A stretch of 64,000 nt of DNA, from the NCBI RefSeq assembly GCF_027497355.1, contig NZ_CP114909.1, forward strand, positions 1,860,001 through 1,924,000, read 5' to 3'. Below, piece by piece: positions 33,626 to 42,920 of this stretch. Within the stretch, counting starts at the first letter, position 1, and every line of letters begins with the position of its first letter. The DNA is from Micromonospora sp. WMMA1947 (GTDB lineage Bacteria; Actinomycetota; Actinomycetes; Mycobacteriales; Micromonosporaceae). A program made the position numbers and the translations under genes. The notes under the pieces are model-generated. The model ran no database searches, was not told the origin of the DNA, and worked only from the letters and a program-made list of their open reading frames with translations.

Positions 33626-33898
33626 GTGTACTCGTGGATCTGGCGCAAGCTGCCGTTCGGGCTGCCCGGCAAGCTGATCGGCTCGCTGGTGCTGGCCACC
33701 GCCACCGTCGCGCTGCTCTGGTTCGTGGTGTTCCCGTGGGCCGAGCCGCTGCTGCCCTTCGACGACGTGCAGGTCACCCAGGACTCCGGCGTACCCGGGG
33801 ACGGTGGGATCACCGAACCGACCGGGCTGCCCGGCGAGGAGGAGCTGCCGTACAGCACCGAGACGAACAACGCCCCACCCCCCACCCCGAACAGGTGA
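33626..33898 (+). CDS. small single-TM hypothetical protein
   Basis: A 90-residue protein with one transmembrane helix (about residues 17-40, LIGSLVLATATVALLWFVVFPW) and an acidic, proline-rich outside tail. It starts 3 bases after the sortase stop. Nothing identifies its function; it may be an accessory of the sortase/DUF881 group. Confidence 0.7.
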   Translation: MYSWIWRKLPFGLPGKLIGSLVLATATVALLWFVVFPWAEPLLPFDDVQVTQDSGVPGDGGITEPTGLPGEEELPYSTETNNAPPPTPNR

Positions 33899-33903
33899 CA
33901 GCG

Positions 33904-34554
33904 ATGCGCGTACTGGTGATCGACAACTACGACTCGTTCGTCTTCAACCTCGTGCAGTATCTCGGCCAGCTCGGGGCCGACTGCGAGGTGCGGCGCAACG
34001 ACGAGATCGACGTCGCCGAGGTGGGCCGGGCCGGTGCCGCCGGTGTCCTGCTGTCGCCCGGTCCCGGCAGCCCGGACCGCGCCGGCATCTGCCTGGACGT
34101 GATCCGCGAGTATGCCGGCAAGCTCCCGATCTTCGGCGTCTGCCTCGGTCACCAGGCGATCGGCGAGGCGTTCGGCGCGACTGTGGCCCGCGCGCCGGAA
34201 CTGCTGCACGGCAAGACCTCTGAGGTACGCCACGACGGTGTGGGCGTGCTCGCCGGCCTGCCCGACCCGTTCACCGCCACCCGCTACCACTCGCTGGCCG
34301 TCCTGCCCGAGACGCTGCCCGACGAGCTGGAGGTCACCGGCCGCACCGCTTCCGGCGTGGTGATGGCGATGCGGCACCGCACGCTGCCGATCGAGGGCGT
34401 GCAGTTCCACCCGGAGTCGGTGCTGACCGAGGGCGGCCACCTGATGCTGGCGAACTGGCTGGCCGCCTGCGGCTACCCCACGGCGCTGGAGCGGGCCCCG
34501 GAGCTGGCCGCCGAGGTGGACGCCCGCCGCCAGGCCGCCTTCTCCCCGGCCTGA
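33904..34554 (+). CDS. aminodeoxychorismate/anthranilate synthase component II (glutamine amidotransferase)
   Basis: A 216-residue class I glutamine amidotransferase. It starts MRVLVIDNYDSFVFNLVQYL, with the catalytic Cys in IFGVCLGHQAIGEAFG and His/Glu in GVQFHPESVLTEGGH. It channels ammonia to a chorismate-using partner (PabB or TrpE), which is not in this window. Location beside pknB is conserved in actinomycetes. It follows the small TM gene after 5 bases and appears to be the last gene of the DUF881-sortase transcript. Confidence 0.9.
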   Translation: MRVLVIDNYDSFVFNLVQYLGQLGADCEVRRNDEIDVAEVGRAGAAGVLLSPGPGSPDRAGICLDVIREYAGKLPIFGVCLGHQAIGEAFGATVARAPELLHGKTSEVRHDGVGVLAGLPDPFTATRYHSLAVLPETLPDELEVTGRTASGVVMAMRHRTLPIEGVQFHPESVLTEGGHLMLANWLAACGYPTALERAPELAAEVDARRQAAFSPA

Positions 34555-34588
34555 CCCACCGCACCCCGCGCCTCCCCGCCCCGTTGCT

Positions 34589-34653
34589 CCGTCGATCATG
34601 AAGTTGACGGGGACAAATCGGACGCCGAATGCCGTCAACTTCATGATCGACGG
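34589..34653. repeat. REP-like perfect palindrome
   Basis: A 22-bp arm (34589-34610, beginning CCGTCGATCATGAAG) is perfectly repeated inverted at 34632-34653, with a 21-base loop. It lies between convergent pabA-like and pknB genes. The CCGTCGATC opening matches the outer arm of the palindrome in which IS-B is inserted. Confidence 0.85.
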
Positions 34654-34746
34654 GGAAATGGGGGCGGCGGAATGGGGGCCGCGAGAATGGGTGCGGCGGC
34701 GGCCCCGGGGATCGGGGACGCCGCCGCGTCGTGCGTCAGGTGGTGG

Positions 34747-36585
34747 TCAGCGGTCGGTACGCGTCGGCGCCACGGGCGGGAACGGAAAGCCGCTGCCGCC
34801 GCCGTTGCCGCCACCGTTGCCCGGCGTGCTCGGGGACGTGCTGGGGGAGCCGCTCGGCGTCGGGCTGGTCGGCTCCTCCTCCTCGCGCGGCACGTCGACC
34901 TCGATGGTCACCCGCTCGCCCTTGGCCAGGCTGGTCCCGGCGGACGGCGACTGGCTGCTCACCTTGCCCGCCTGGGACGGCTCGACCTCGTTGCCCTCCC
35001 GGACCCGGACCTCGTAGCCGGCCTCCTTGAGCCGCTGCCTCGCCTGCTCCTCGGTGTAACCGCGGACGTTCGGCACCTCGCTGACGTTGCCCCGAGAGAC
35101 CTTGAGCGTCACCTTGCTGCCCTCGGCGACCGCACTGCCTTCCTTCGGTGAGACGTCGACGACCTGGCCCTTCTGCGCGCTGTTGTTGACGTCCTCGCGC
35201 ACCGGGATCAGCTTGAGTTCGGTCAGACGGTCGCTCGCGGCGTCGTACGTGCCACCCGTCAGGTTGGTGGGGATGGTCACCTGGCCGGGGCCGGTGCAGA
35301 CGTTGACGGTGACCTCGGTGTCCTTCTCGACCCGCTGGCCGAACGACGGGCTCTGGTCGACCACCGAGCCCTTCTGGCAGTCGGTGTTCTGCACCGGGTC
35401 ACCCGTGGCGAACCGCAGCCCGGCCTGGGTGAGCGCCGCCTGCGCCTCGGCCTGCGTGCGGCCCACCACCTGCGGCACCGACACCTTCTCGTTGCCGGCC
35501 TGGTTGAGCCAGAGCGCGGTGCCGAGCGCGATCACCGCCAGCACGCCGAGCGCGGCGAACGCGGCGATGACCCAGGACGAGCTCTTGCGCTTGCCCGGGT
35601 CACCGACCCGCGCCACCGGCTGCTGGCGGGTCTGCGGGCCCATCATCTGGGTCTGCTGCGCCTGGTGGTAGCCACCACCCGCGGCGGCGCCCATCGGCAT
35701 GGTCTCGTCGGCCGGCATCACCGGGGTGGCGAGCACCGGCCGCCCGGCGGCGGCGCGGAGCAGATCGGCCCGCATCTCGCCGGCGCTCTGGTAGCGGTTG
35801 AGCGGGTTCTTCGACAGCGCCTTGAGCACGATGGCGTCAACAGCGGGGTTGACGTCCGGGTTGATCGTGCTCGGCGTCGGCGGCTGCTCCCGCACGTGCT
35901 GGTACGCGACGCTGACCGGGCTGTCCCCGACGAACGGCGGGTGGCCGCAGAGCAGCTCGAACAGCACGCAGCCGGCCGCGTAGACGTCGGAGCGGGCGTC
36001 GACCGCCTCACCGCGCGCCTGCTCGGGAGACAGGTATTGCGCGGTGCCGATGACCGCGCTGGTCTGCGTCATCGTGGTGGCGCCGCTGGCCAGCGCCCGG
36101 GCGATGCCGAAGTCCATCACCTTGACCTGGCCGGTCTGGGTGAGCATCACGTTTCCGGGCTTGATGTCCCGGTGGATGATCCCGTGCCGGTGGCTGAACT
36201 CCAGCGCCGCGCACATGTCGGCGCAGATCTCCAGCGCCCGGCGCGGCTGGAGCCGCCCCTCGACGCCCAGGACCTCCTTGAGGGTCCGGCCGTTGACGAA
36301 CTCCATCACGATGAACGGCAGGGTCTCGCCCGTGGGGCCGGTTTCCTCACCGGTGTCGTAGACGGCGACGATGGCCGGGTGGTTGAGGGAGGCGGCGTTC
36401 TGCGCCTCACGGCGGAACCGCATCTGGAAGGTGGCATCCCGGGCCAGATCGGCACGGAGCATCTTGATCGCGACATCCCGCCCGAGCCGGAGGTCACGGC
36501 CGCGGTGCACCTCGGCCATGCCGCCGTAGCCCAGCAGCTCGCCGACCTGATACCTGCCACCGAGCAGGCGGGCCTGCGCTGTCAT
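34747..36585 (-). CDS. pknB: serine/threonine kinase PknB with PASTA domains
   Basis: A 612-residue transmembrane kinase. The kinase domain has the P-loop LLGYGGMAEVHRG, HRDIKPGNVM and KVMDFGIARA. A single TM helix (about residues 335-357) is followed by three PASTA repeats (VSVPQVVGRT, VTIPTNLTGG, SEVPNVRGYT) that bind wall muropeptides, and a Gly/Pro-rich tail. PknB phosphorylates division and wall-synthesis proteins. Mycobacterial PknB has four PASTA repeats. The ATG overlaps the pknA stop (ATGA), as usual in this operon. Confidence 0.96.
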   Translation of the reverse strand: MTAQARLLGGRYQVGELLGYGGMAEVHRGRDLRLGRDVAIKMLRADLARDATFQMRFRREAQNAASLNHPAIVAVYDTGEETGPTGETLPFIVMEFVNGRTLKEVLGVEGRLQPRRALEICADMCAALEFSHRHGIIHRDIKPGNVMLTQTGQVKVMDFGIARALASGATTMTQTSAVIGTAQYLSPEQARGEAVDARSDVYAAGCVLFELLCGHPPFVGDSPVSVAYQHVREQPPTPSTINPDVNPAVDAIVLKALSKNPLNRYQSAGEMRADLLRAAAGRPVLATPVMPADETMPMGAAAGGGYHQAQQTQMMGPQTRQQPVARVGDPGKRKSSSWVIAAFAALGVLAVIALGTALWLNQAGNEKVSVPQVVGRTQAEAQAALTQAGLRFATGDPVQNTDCQKGSVVDQSPSFGQRVEKDTEVTVNVCTGPGQVTIPTNLTGGTYDAASDRLTELKLIPVREDVNNSAQKGQVVDVSPKEGSAVAEGSKVTLKVSRGNVSEVPNVRGYTEEQARQRLKEAGYEVRVREGNEVEPSQAGKVSSQSPSAGTSLAKGERVTIEVDVPREEEEPTSPTPSGSPSTSPSTPGNGGGNGGGSGFPFPPVAPTRTDR

Positions 36586-37958
36586 CGCGTCTCTCGTCCT
36601 TCGCTCGTCGTCGTACCGCCGCCGGCCGGCAGGAGGCGTACCTCACGACGGTACGACGTGCGGACCGGATAGTCGCCTCCGTACGCCCGCACCGCGCCGG
36701 AGGTCACGCTCACACTCGCCGGGGCGGCTGCGGTATCACCGTATTTCCGGTACAGGAACGAAATCACGCCCGAACAGAGGATGACCAGCACGGCCACCAC
36801 GATCGCCGTCGTCCACAGCCCGGACCGGGAGCGCCGGGGCGGCGCGGCGACGGGCGGTCGGGCGTACCCCATGGGGTTGTGCGGCGGCACCGGGCGTGGC
36901 TGCGGGACGGGGGCCGCGCCGCGCGGCGCCACCGGCGGACGTGGGGCGGGGTGTGCGACCACGGCCGGGTGCGGCATGACAGGCGGGCGCGCCGGGGACA
37001 CCGGCGGCCGGGGCTGCGGGCGCGGGGCGGCGGCCGGCGGCTGCGGACGCGGCACGGCGGTCGGCACCTGCGCCCGCGCGACGGGCGCGGCCGGCGAGGC
37101 GGGTACGCCGGAGATCGGGTGCCCGGAGCGGGCCGCCTGGGAGAGCGCGAGCTTGGCCTGCCGGGCGATGCTCGCCAGCGCGGCGGCGCTGGGCCAGCGC
37201 GCGGCCGGGTCCTTCGCCATGGCCCGCTCCACGATCGCCCGGACCTGGGGCGGGATGTCGGCCGGAAGCGCCCGCGGAGTGTCCCGCACGTGCTTCATGG
37301 CGATCTCGAGCGGGTTGTCCCCTTCGAACGGGCGGCGGCCGGCCAGGCACTGGTACGCCACGACACCCAGCGCGTAGACGTCCGAGGCGGGGGTGGCGAC
37401 CGCGCCGGTGGCCTGCTCCGGCGAGATGTACGAGGCGGTGCCGAGCACCGAGCCGGCCGCGGTGAGCTGGCCGACCAGCTCCGAGCGGGCGATGCCGAAG
37501 TCGGTGAGCACGAGCGTGCCGTTCGGCCGGACCAGCAGGTTGCCGGGCTTCACGTCGCGGTGCACGATGCCCTTCTCGTGCGCCGCGTGCAACGCGTCGG
37601 CGGCCTGGGCCATCAGTGCCATCGTGCGGGCTGGGGTGAGCCGGCCGACCCGGCTGAGCGTGGCGGAGAGCGCGTCGCCCTCGACGTACTCCATCACCAG
37701 GAACGCGATGTGCTGGTCGCTGCCGAAGTCGTAGACGTCGACCACGCCCGGGTGGTTGATGGTGGCCATGGTCCGCGCCTCGCCGCGGAACCGCTCGGCG
37801 AAGCCGGGTTCGTCCAGAAGGGCCGGGAGCAGGCTCTTGACCGCGACGGTACGGCCCAGCACCTGGTCGGTGCCGCGCCACACGTCGCCCATGCCACCGC
37901 TGGCGATCCGCTCGTCGAGGCGGTAGCGGTTGCCGAGCTTCACTCCCGGACCGAGCAC
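36582..37958 (-). CDS. pknA: serine/threonine kinase PknA
   Basis: A 458-residue kinase with P-loop IASGGMGDVWRG, catalytic HRDVKPGNLLV and DFGIARSELV. A proline-rich juxtamembrane region and one TM helix (SGLWTTAIVVAVLVILCSGVI) precede a very short outer tail without PASTA domains. It acts with PknB on cell-shape and division substrates. GTG at 37958 lies directly after the pbpA stop (TGA), with GGGAGG upstream inside pbpA. Confidence 0.94.
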   Translation of the reverse strand: MLGPGVKLGNRYRLDERIASGGMGDVWRGTDQVLGRTVAVKSLLPALLDEPGFAERFRGEARTMATINHPGVVDVYDFGSDQHIAFLVMEYVEGDALSATLSRVGRLTPARTMALMAQAADALHAAHEKGIVHRDVKPGNLLVRPNGTLVLTDFGIARSELVGQLTAAGSVLGTASYISPEQATGAVATPASDVYALGVVAYQCLAGRRPFEGDNPLEIAMKHVRDTPRALPADIPPQVRAIVERAMAKDPAARWPSAAALASIARQAKLALSQAARSGHPISGVPASPAAPVARAQVPTAVPRPQPPAAAPRPQPRPPVSPARPPVMPHPAVVAHPAPRPPVAPRGAAPVPQPRPVPPHNPMGYARPPVAAPPRRSRSGLWTTAIVVAVLVILCSGVISFLYRKYGDTAAAPASVSVTSGAVRAYGGDYPVRTSYRREVRLLPAGGGTTTSEGRETR

Positions 37959-37959
37959 G

Positions 37960-39468
37960 TCAGCGCCTCCCGGAGTCGGCGATCGCCGCCGCCATGATCC
38001 GGCCGGCGATACGGGCCGCCTCGGCGCTGCCGCCGTTGCCCGCCTGCTCCAGCTCGACGCAGACCGCGGAGAGCGGCGTGCCGTCCTTGTCCAGCGCGAA
38101 GCCGATGAACCAGCCGTGGTCCGGGGTGTTCGGGCCGGACTGGGCGGTACCGGTCTTGCCGCCGACGACGTAGCCGTCGATGGCGGCCCGGCGACCGGTG
38201 CCCTCCTTCACCACGTTCTGCATCATGTCGCGCAGGTCGGCGGCGACCTGACCGCTGATCGGGCGGCGCAGCTCGCGCGGCTGGGCGGCGTCGTAGACGG
38301 TGGTGCGGTCCGGCCCGAGCAGCTGCTTGACGAGGTAGGGACGCATCTGCTTGCCGTCCTTGTTGGCCACCGCGGCGGCGATCATCGCGCCCTGCAACGG
38401 GGTCATCCGCACGTTGTTCTGGCCGATCGAGGACTGCGCCAGCGCGGCCTGGTCGGTGCTGCCGTCCGGGTTCTGCATGTCGCCGGTGCGGCTGGCCGCC
38501 ACCGACAGGCCGCCCTCGCCGAGCTGGCCGACGTTGAGGTCCTCCTGCTCGAAGCCGAACTGCTTCGCCTTCTCCTTGACCTTGTCGGCGCCGAGGCGGA
38601 CGCCGAGCTGGGCGAAGCCGGTGTTGCAGGACTCGGTCACCGCCTCCCGCAAAGTGACCTGCGACTCGGGGCAGATCGACGGCGCGGCGTTGCGGATCGG
38701 CTGGCCGGCACCGGGCGCGGTGTAGCTGGAGCCGGCCGGGATGCGGGTCTGCTGCCCGACGCCGTTCTCCAGCGCCGCCGCGGCCATGATGATCTTGAAG
38801 GTGGAGCCCGGGGGCAGCGTCTCGGACAGTGCCCGGTTCGCCAGCGGGCGGTCCTTGTCCTTCTCCAGCGTGTTGTACGCCCGGTCCGCCTCGGTGCTGT
38901 TGTGGCTGGCCAGCGGGTTCGGGTCGAAGCTCGGCATGGAGACGAGCGCCTGCACCGCGCCGGTACGCGGGTCGATCGCGATGGCCGCGCCCTTGGTCGC
39001 GCCGACCTGGTTGTCGTTCAGCTGCTTGAACGCCGTCTCCTGGGCCCGCTTGGAGAGCGTCAGCAGCACGTTGCCGCCACCGGTCTCGTCACCGGTGAAC
39101 ATGTCCTTGATCCGGCTGGCGATGAGCGCGTCGCTGGTGCCGGCCAGGAAGTCGTTCTCCACCCGCTCGATGCCGCTCGCGCTGCCGTTGACCGGCTTCC
39201 AGCCGAGCACGTGCGCGTACATCGCCCCGCCCGGGTAGGTGCGCTGGTACTTCAGCTCACCGCCGGTCTCCTTGCTGACCGCGTACGCGGTGCCGCCGAC
39301 CTCGATGTTGCCGCGCTTGCGGTCGTACTCGGCGACCTGGACCCGGCCGTTGTAGTCGCTGTTGCGGTACTCGTCGGCCTTGTAGGCCTGGATCCAGTTC
39401 AGGTTCGCGAACAGCAGCCCGAACAGGACCATCACGACCACGCCGACGCGGCGCAGGGGGGCGTTCAC
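37960..39468 (-). CDS. pbpA: penicillin-binding protein PbpA (transpeptidase)
   Basis: A 502-residue class B penicillin-binding protein anchored by one N-terminal helix (VVVMVLFGLLFANLNWIQAY). The active-site motifs are SxxK in PPGSTFKIIMA, SxN in TESCNTGF and KTG in VGGKTGTAQSG. It cross-links peptidoglycan with RodA as the glycosyltransferase partner, and mycobacterial PbpA is a PknB substrate. The start overlaps the rodA stop by 4 bases. Confidence 0.95.
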   Translation of the reverse strand: MNAPLRRVGVVVMVLFGLLFANLNWIQAYKADEYRNSDYNGRVQVAEYDRKRGNIEVGGTAYAVSKETGGELKYQRTYPGGAMYAHVLGWKPVNGSASGIERVENDFLAGTSDALIASRIKDMFTGDETGGGNVLLTLSKRAQETAFKQLNDNQVGATKGAAIAIDPRTGAVQALVSMPSFDPNPLASHNSTEADRAYNTLEKDKDRPLANRALSETLPPGSTFKIIMAAAALENGVGQQTRIPAGSSYTAPGAGQPIRNAAPSICPESQVTLREAVTESCNTGFAQLGVRLGADKVKEKAKQFGFEQEDLNVGQLGEGGLSVAASRTGDMQNPDGSTDQAALAQSSIGQNNVRMTPLQGAMIAAAVANKDGKQMRPYLVKQLLGPDRTTVYDAAQPRELRRPISGQVAADLRDMMQNVVKEGTGRRAAIDGYVVGGKTGTAQSGPNTPDHGWFIGFALDKDGTPLSAVCVELEQAGNGGSAEAARIAGRIMAAAIADSGRR

Positions 39469-40958
39469 GGCCGGATCACCTCCGTCTGGGCGCCGTGCAA
39501 CTGCTCGGGCGGACCGCCGGCGGGCCGGGCGGCCGGACCACGGCCGCCGGTCACCGGGCGGCGGGCGCCGTCGGAGACCCGCAGCAGCACCGCGATGAGC
39601 AGCCAGTTCGCCATCAGCGAGGAGCCACCGGCGGACAGGAACGGGGTGGTCTGACCGGTCAGCGGGATGAGCTTGCTGATGCCGCCGACGATGACGAAGA
39701 CCTGCAGGCCCAGCGTGAACGCCAGACCACCGGCGAGCAGCTTGCCGAACGAGTCCCGCACCGCCAGCGCGGCCCGCAGGCCCCGCTCCACGATCAGCAG
39801 GTAGATCACGAGCAGCGCGGAGAGACCGAACAGGCCGATCTCCTCACCGATGCCGGCGAAGATGAAGTCGGTCTGCACCTCGGGCAGCAGCGCCGGCTGG
39901 CCGCCGCCCGGCCCGGCCCCGAACAGGCCGCCGGTGCCGAGCGTGAGCAGCCCCTGCACCAGCTGGTAACCCCTGTCGTACGGCTCGGCGAACGGGTCCA
40001 GCCAGATCTGCGCCCGGTCGTAGAAGTTCGCGAACGGGCCGCCCACGGTGCTGCCCAGCACGTACGCCAGGTAGGCGCCGCCGAAGAACAGGATCAGACC
40101 GATGAGCAGCCAGCTCACCCGCTCGGTGGCGATGTAGAGCGTCACCACGAACATGCCGAAGTAGAGCAGCGACGTGCCCAGGTCCTTCTCGAAGATCAGG
40201 ACCAGGAGGCTGACCAGCCACACCACGAGCACCGGGCCGAGGTCGCGCCCCCGCGGGAAGTCGATGCCCAGCACCCGCCGGCTCGCGAGCGAGAGCACCT
40301 CGCGCTTGCGCACCAGGTAGTAGGCGAAGAACGTCAGCAGGGTCAGCTTGGCGAACTCACCCGGCTGGATCTGCCCCAGGCCGGGCACGATGATCCAGAG
40401 TTTGGCGCCGTTGATCTCGGAGAACCGCGACGGCAGCAACGCCGGGATCATCACCAGCACGATGCCGGCCAGGCCCAGGGTGTACGCGTACCGGGACAGC
40501 GAACGGTGGTCGCGCAGGATCGCCAGCAGCCCGGCCGCCAGCACCACGGCGGCCAGCGTCCAGGCGAGCTGCCGGCCACCGGTGCCGGCGAAGATGGCCA
40601 GGTCCTCCCGCTCTGCGGGCGTGGCCTTGGCCAGGTCGTACCGGCGCAGGAAGCCGACCCCGATGCCGTTGAGCAGCGCCACCGCCGGCAGCAGCGCCGG
40701 ATCGGCGTACGGCGCCAGCCAGCGGATCACCAGGTGCAGGCCGAGGAAGACCAGCCCCAGCGCGGCGGCCGGGATCCAGAAGTCGGGCGTGATCGTGTCC
40801 AGCGCCTTCGCCTCGACCATCGCCGCGTACGCCGCCACGAGCACCATGGCGAGCAGGAGCAGGGACAGCTCGGCGTTACGCCGGGACCGGGCCAGGCGTA
40901 CGCCGGACTGCTCGCCCGTCGAAGCGGGCGAGGCGGCCGGTACGGCGGCTGCGGTCAC
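39465..40958 (-). CDS. rodA: RodA/FtsW peptidoglycan glycosyltransferase
   Basis: A 497-residue SEDS protein with about ten transmembrane helices. Family motifs are GAKLWIIVPGLGQIQPGEFAKL, FEKDLGTSLLYFGMF, YQLVQGLLTLGTGGLFGAG, DFIFAGIGEEIGLFG and the C-terminal TPFLSAGGSSLMANW. It polymerises lipid II and partners with PbpA. GTG at 40958 is preferred: an in-frame extension upstream is arginine/proline-rich noise from overlap with pstP, and GAGGAC precedes this start. Confidence 0.93.
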   Translation of the reverse strand: MTAAAVPAASPASTGEQSGVRLARSRRNAELSLLLLAMVLVAAYAAMVEAKALDTITPDFWIPAAALGLVFLGLHLVIRWLAPYADPALLPAVALLNGIGVGFLRRYDLAKATPAEREDLAIFAGTGGRQLAWTLAAVVLAAGLLAILRDHRSLSRYAYTLGLAGIVLVMIPALLPSRFSEINGAKLWIIVPGLGQIQPGEFAKLTLLTFFAYYLVRKREVLSLASRRVLGIDFPRGRDLGPVLVVWLVSLLVLIFEKDLGTSLLYFGMFVVTLYIATERVSWLLIGLILFFGGAYLAYVLGSTVGGPFANFYDRAQIWLDPFAEPYDRGYQLVQGLLTLGTGGLFGAGPGGGQPALLPEVQTDFIFAGIGEEIGLFGLSALLVIYLLIVERGLRAALAVRDSFGKLLAGGLAFTLGLQVFVIVGGISKLIPLTGQTTPFLSAGGSSLMANWLLIAVLLRVSDGARRPVTGGRGPAARPAGGPPEQLHGAQTEVIRP

Positions 40959-40986
40959 GGATACGTCCTCGGGATCGAGCCGGCAC

Positions 40987-42432
40987 TCACTCCGGCGACC
41001 GGCAACCCGCCGGGTCGGCCGGCGGAACGGTGTCGGAGGGTACGGCGTCGGGCGTGATGGGCGACGTCGGCGACGGGGCGCCGGGGGTCGGTGAGCCGGC
41101 GACCGGCGGCGACGGTACGGCGCTGCCGCCCGCCGACGGGGTCGGCGCACCCGCCGTCGCCACCGGAGTCGGGCTGGTGGACAGGCCGGGCGACGGGTCG
41201 GGCGGGCAGAGCGGCTTGAGGTTCGGGTTCGCCGGGTCGTCGCTGGTCAGCTCCGCCAGCCGGCGCTCCGCGTCCGGCTCGTTGCGGGCCTGGATGCCCT
41301 GCTTCACCCGCTCCTGGGCGGCCAGGGTGAGGTCGTCGAGCCGGGCGCCGCTGCGCGCGTGCACGTTCGACAGGTCCAGCCCGGCCACCTGGCCGGGCAC
41401 CCCGCGGAAGACCGCGAGCTGGCCGTCGTCGGTGGCGCCGACGTAGTACTGCCGCTGGGTGTACGTCCAGCCGCCGAACACGCCACCGCCGACGATCACC
41501 GCGAGCGCCAGCACCATGGCGACGGTACGCAGCGGCCGGCGGCGACGCCCCTCGGGCTCGTCGTCGCGGTTGTCCACCGGCTCCTCCGGCGCGGGCGGCC
41601 GGGGGGCGGACAGCGCCGAGGCGCGGGCCGCCGGGGTGGAGTCGTCGGCCGAGGTCGCCATGCCCCGGTCGCGGGCGGCGGCGCCGCCGACGATCGGGGA
41701 CGCCTCGACGATGTCCTGGTCGGTGGCGTCGGCGATGATCACGGTGATGTTGTCCGGGCCGCCGCCGCGCAGCGCGAGCTGCACCAGGCGTTCCACGCAC
41801 CGCTGCGGGTCGGGGTACTCCCGCATGGTGTCCGCGATGGTCTCCGCGCTCACCACGCCGGAGAGCCCGTCGGAGCAGATCAGGTAGCGGTCGCCGGGCA
41901 ACACCTGGCGGACGCTGTACTCCGGGTCGATGTCGCGGCCGTCGAGCGCCCGGGTGAGCAGCGAGCGCTGGGGGTGGCTGCTCGCCTCCTCCGCGCTGAT
42001 CCGGCCCTCGTCGACGAGCATCTGGACGTACGTGTCGTCCTTGGTGATCTGCGCGAACTCGCCGTTGCGCAGGAGATAGGCCCGCGAGTCACCGATGTGG
42101 ACCATCCCGAGCTTGCTGCCGGAGAAGAGGGTCGCGGTGAGCGTGGTGCCCATCCCCTCCAGCTGCGGGTTGGCGTCCACGGTGTCGCGGAGCTGCTGGT
42201 TGGCGGTGCCCACGGCGGAGCGGAGCGCGTCGACCAGGGCGTCACCGGGGACGTCCTCGTCGAGGGGCGCCATGGCACCGATGACGATGTTGCTGGCGAC
42301 GTCACCGGCGGCCATGCCGCCCATGCCGTCGGCCACGGCGAGCAGCCGCGGTCCGGCGTAGACGGAATCCTGATTGCCGTCTCGGATCAGACCGCGGTCG
42401 CTGTGGGCCGCGTAGCGCAGGGTCAGAGTCAT
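40987..42432 (-). CDS. pstP: PP2C phosphatase PstP
   Basis: A 481-residue phosphatase with the PP2C motifs GLIRDGNQDSVY, LLAVADGMGGMAAG, GDSRAYLLRNG, LICSDGLSGVV and GPDNITVIIADAT, then a TM helix (TVAMVLALAVIVGGGVFGGW) and an outer Ser/Pro-rich tail. It reverses the action of PknA and PknB. Start overlaps fhaB stop by 4 bases (ATGA). Confidence 0.95.
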   Translation of the reverse strand: MTLTLRYAAHSDRGLIRDGNQDSVYAGPRLLAVADGMGGMAAGDVASNIVIGAMAPLDEDVPGDALVDALRSAVGTANQQLRDTVDANPQLEGMGTTLTATLFSGSKLGMVHIGDSRAYLLRNGEFAQITKDDTYVQMLVDEGRISAEEASSHPQRSLLTRALDGRDIDPEYSVRQVLPGDRYLICSDGLSGVVSAETIADTMREYPDPQRCVERLVQLALRGGGPDNITVIIADATDQDIVEASPIVGGAAARDRGMATSADDSTPAARASALSAPRPPAPEEPVDNRDDEPEGRRRRPLRTVAMVLALAVIVGGGVFGGWTYTQRQYYVGATDDGQLAVFRGVPGQVAGLDLSNVHARSGARLDDLTLAAQERVKQGIQARNEPDAERRLAELTSDDPANPNLKPLCPPDPSPGLSTSPTPVATAGAPTPSAGGSAVPSPPVAGSPTPGAPSPTSPITPDAVPSDTVPPADPAGCRSPE

Positions 42433-42914
42433 GGCCGTAATTCGAGGGAAGTGCGGCCGATCCGGATCGGCACGCCGAGGGGGACGGGGGTTGGTCCGGT
42501 GACCTTAGCGCGATCGAGATAGGTGCCGTTAGTCGATCCGAGGTCCTCGACGTACCACTGCCCTTCGCGGGGCACCAGCCGGGCGTGTCGCGCCGAGGCG
42601 TAGTCGTCGGTGATCACCAGGGTCGAGTCCTCCGCCCGACCGATGGTGATCTGGGCCTCTCCGAGCGTGATCCGGGTGCCGGCGAGCTGACCGGCGGTGA
42701 CCACCAACTGGTGGGCGGCCCGGCCGCGCTTGGCCTTCGCCGGCTTCCCCGGCTGCCCGGTCGACGCGCCGATCCCCCGCGGCGCGGCCACCAGCTTGCC
42801 CGACCGGGCACCGGCGAAGAGGTCCCGGCGGATCACGCCGACCACCGTGAACACGAAGATCCACAGCAGGATCAGGAACCCGAACCGCGCGACGGTGATG
42901 ACCAGTTCCGGCAA
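42429..42914 (-). CDS. fhaB: FHA domain protein FhaB (FipA)
   Basis: A 161-residue protein with an N-terminal membrane segment (FGFLILLWIFVFTVVGVI), a linker and a C-terminal FHA domain (TIGRAEDSTLVI, YASARHARLV, DLGSTNGTYLD). The Gly-Arg, Ser-Ala-Arg-His and Thr-Asn-Gly motifs that bind phosphothreonine are intact. In mycobacteria FipA links FtsZ and FtsQ during division under stress. It lies 6 bases from fhaA. Confidence 0.92.
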   Translation of the reverse strand: MPELVITVARFGFLILLWIFVFTVVGVIRRDLFAGARSGKLVAAPRGIGASTGQPGKPAKAKRGRAAHQLVVTAGQLAGTRITLGEAQITIGRAEDSTLVITDDYASARHARLVPREGQWYVEDLGSTNGTYLDRAKVTGPTPVPLGVPIRIGRTSLELRP

Positions 42915-42920
42915 CGCGGG

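Noticed and set aside
39465..41150. Longer RodA frame starting at 41150.
   Set aside because: The added residues are arginine/proline runs read out of frame from pstP; the GTG at 40958 has a ribosome site and gives the normal family length.
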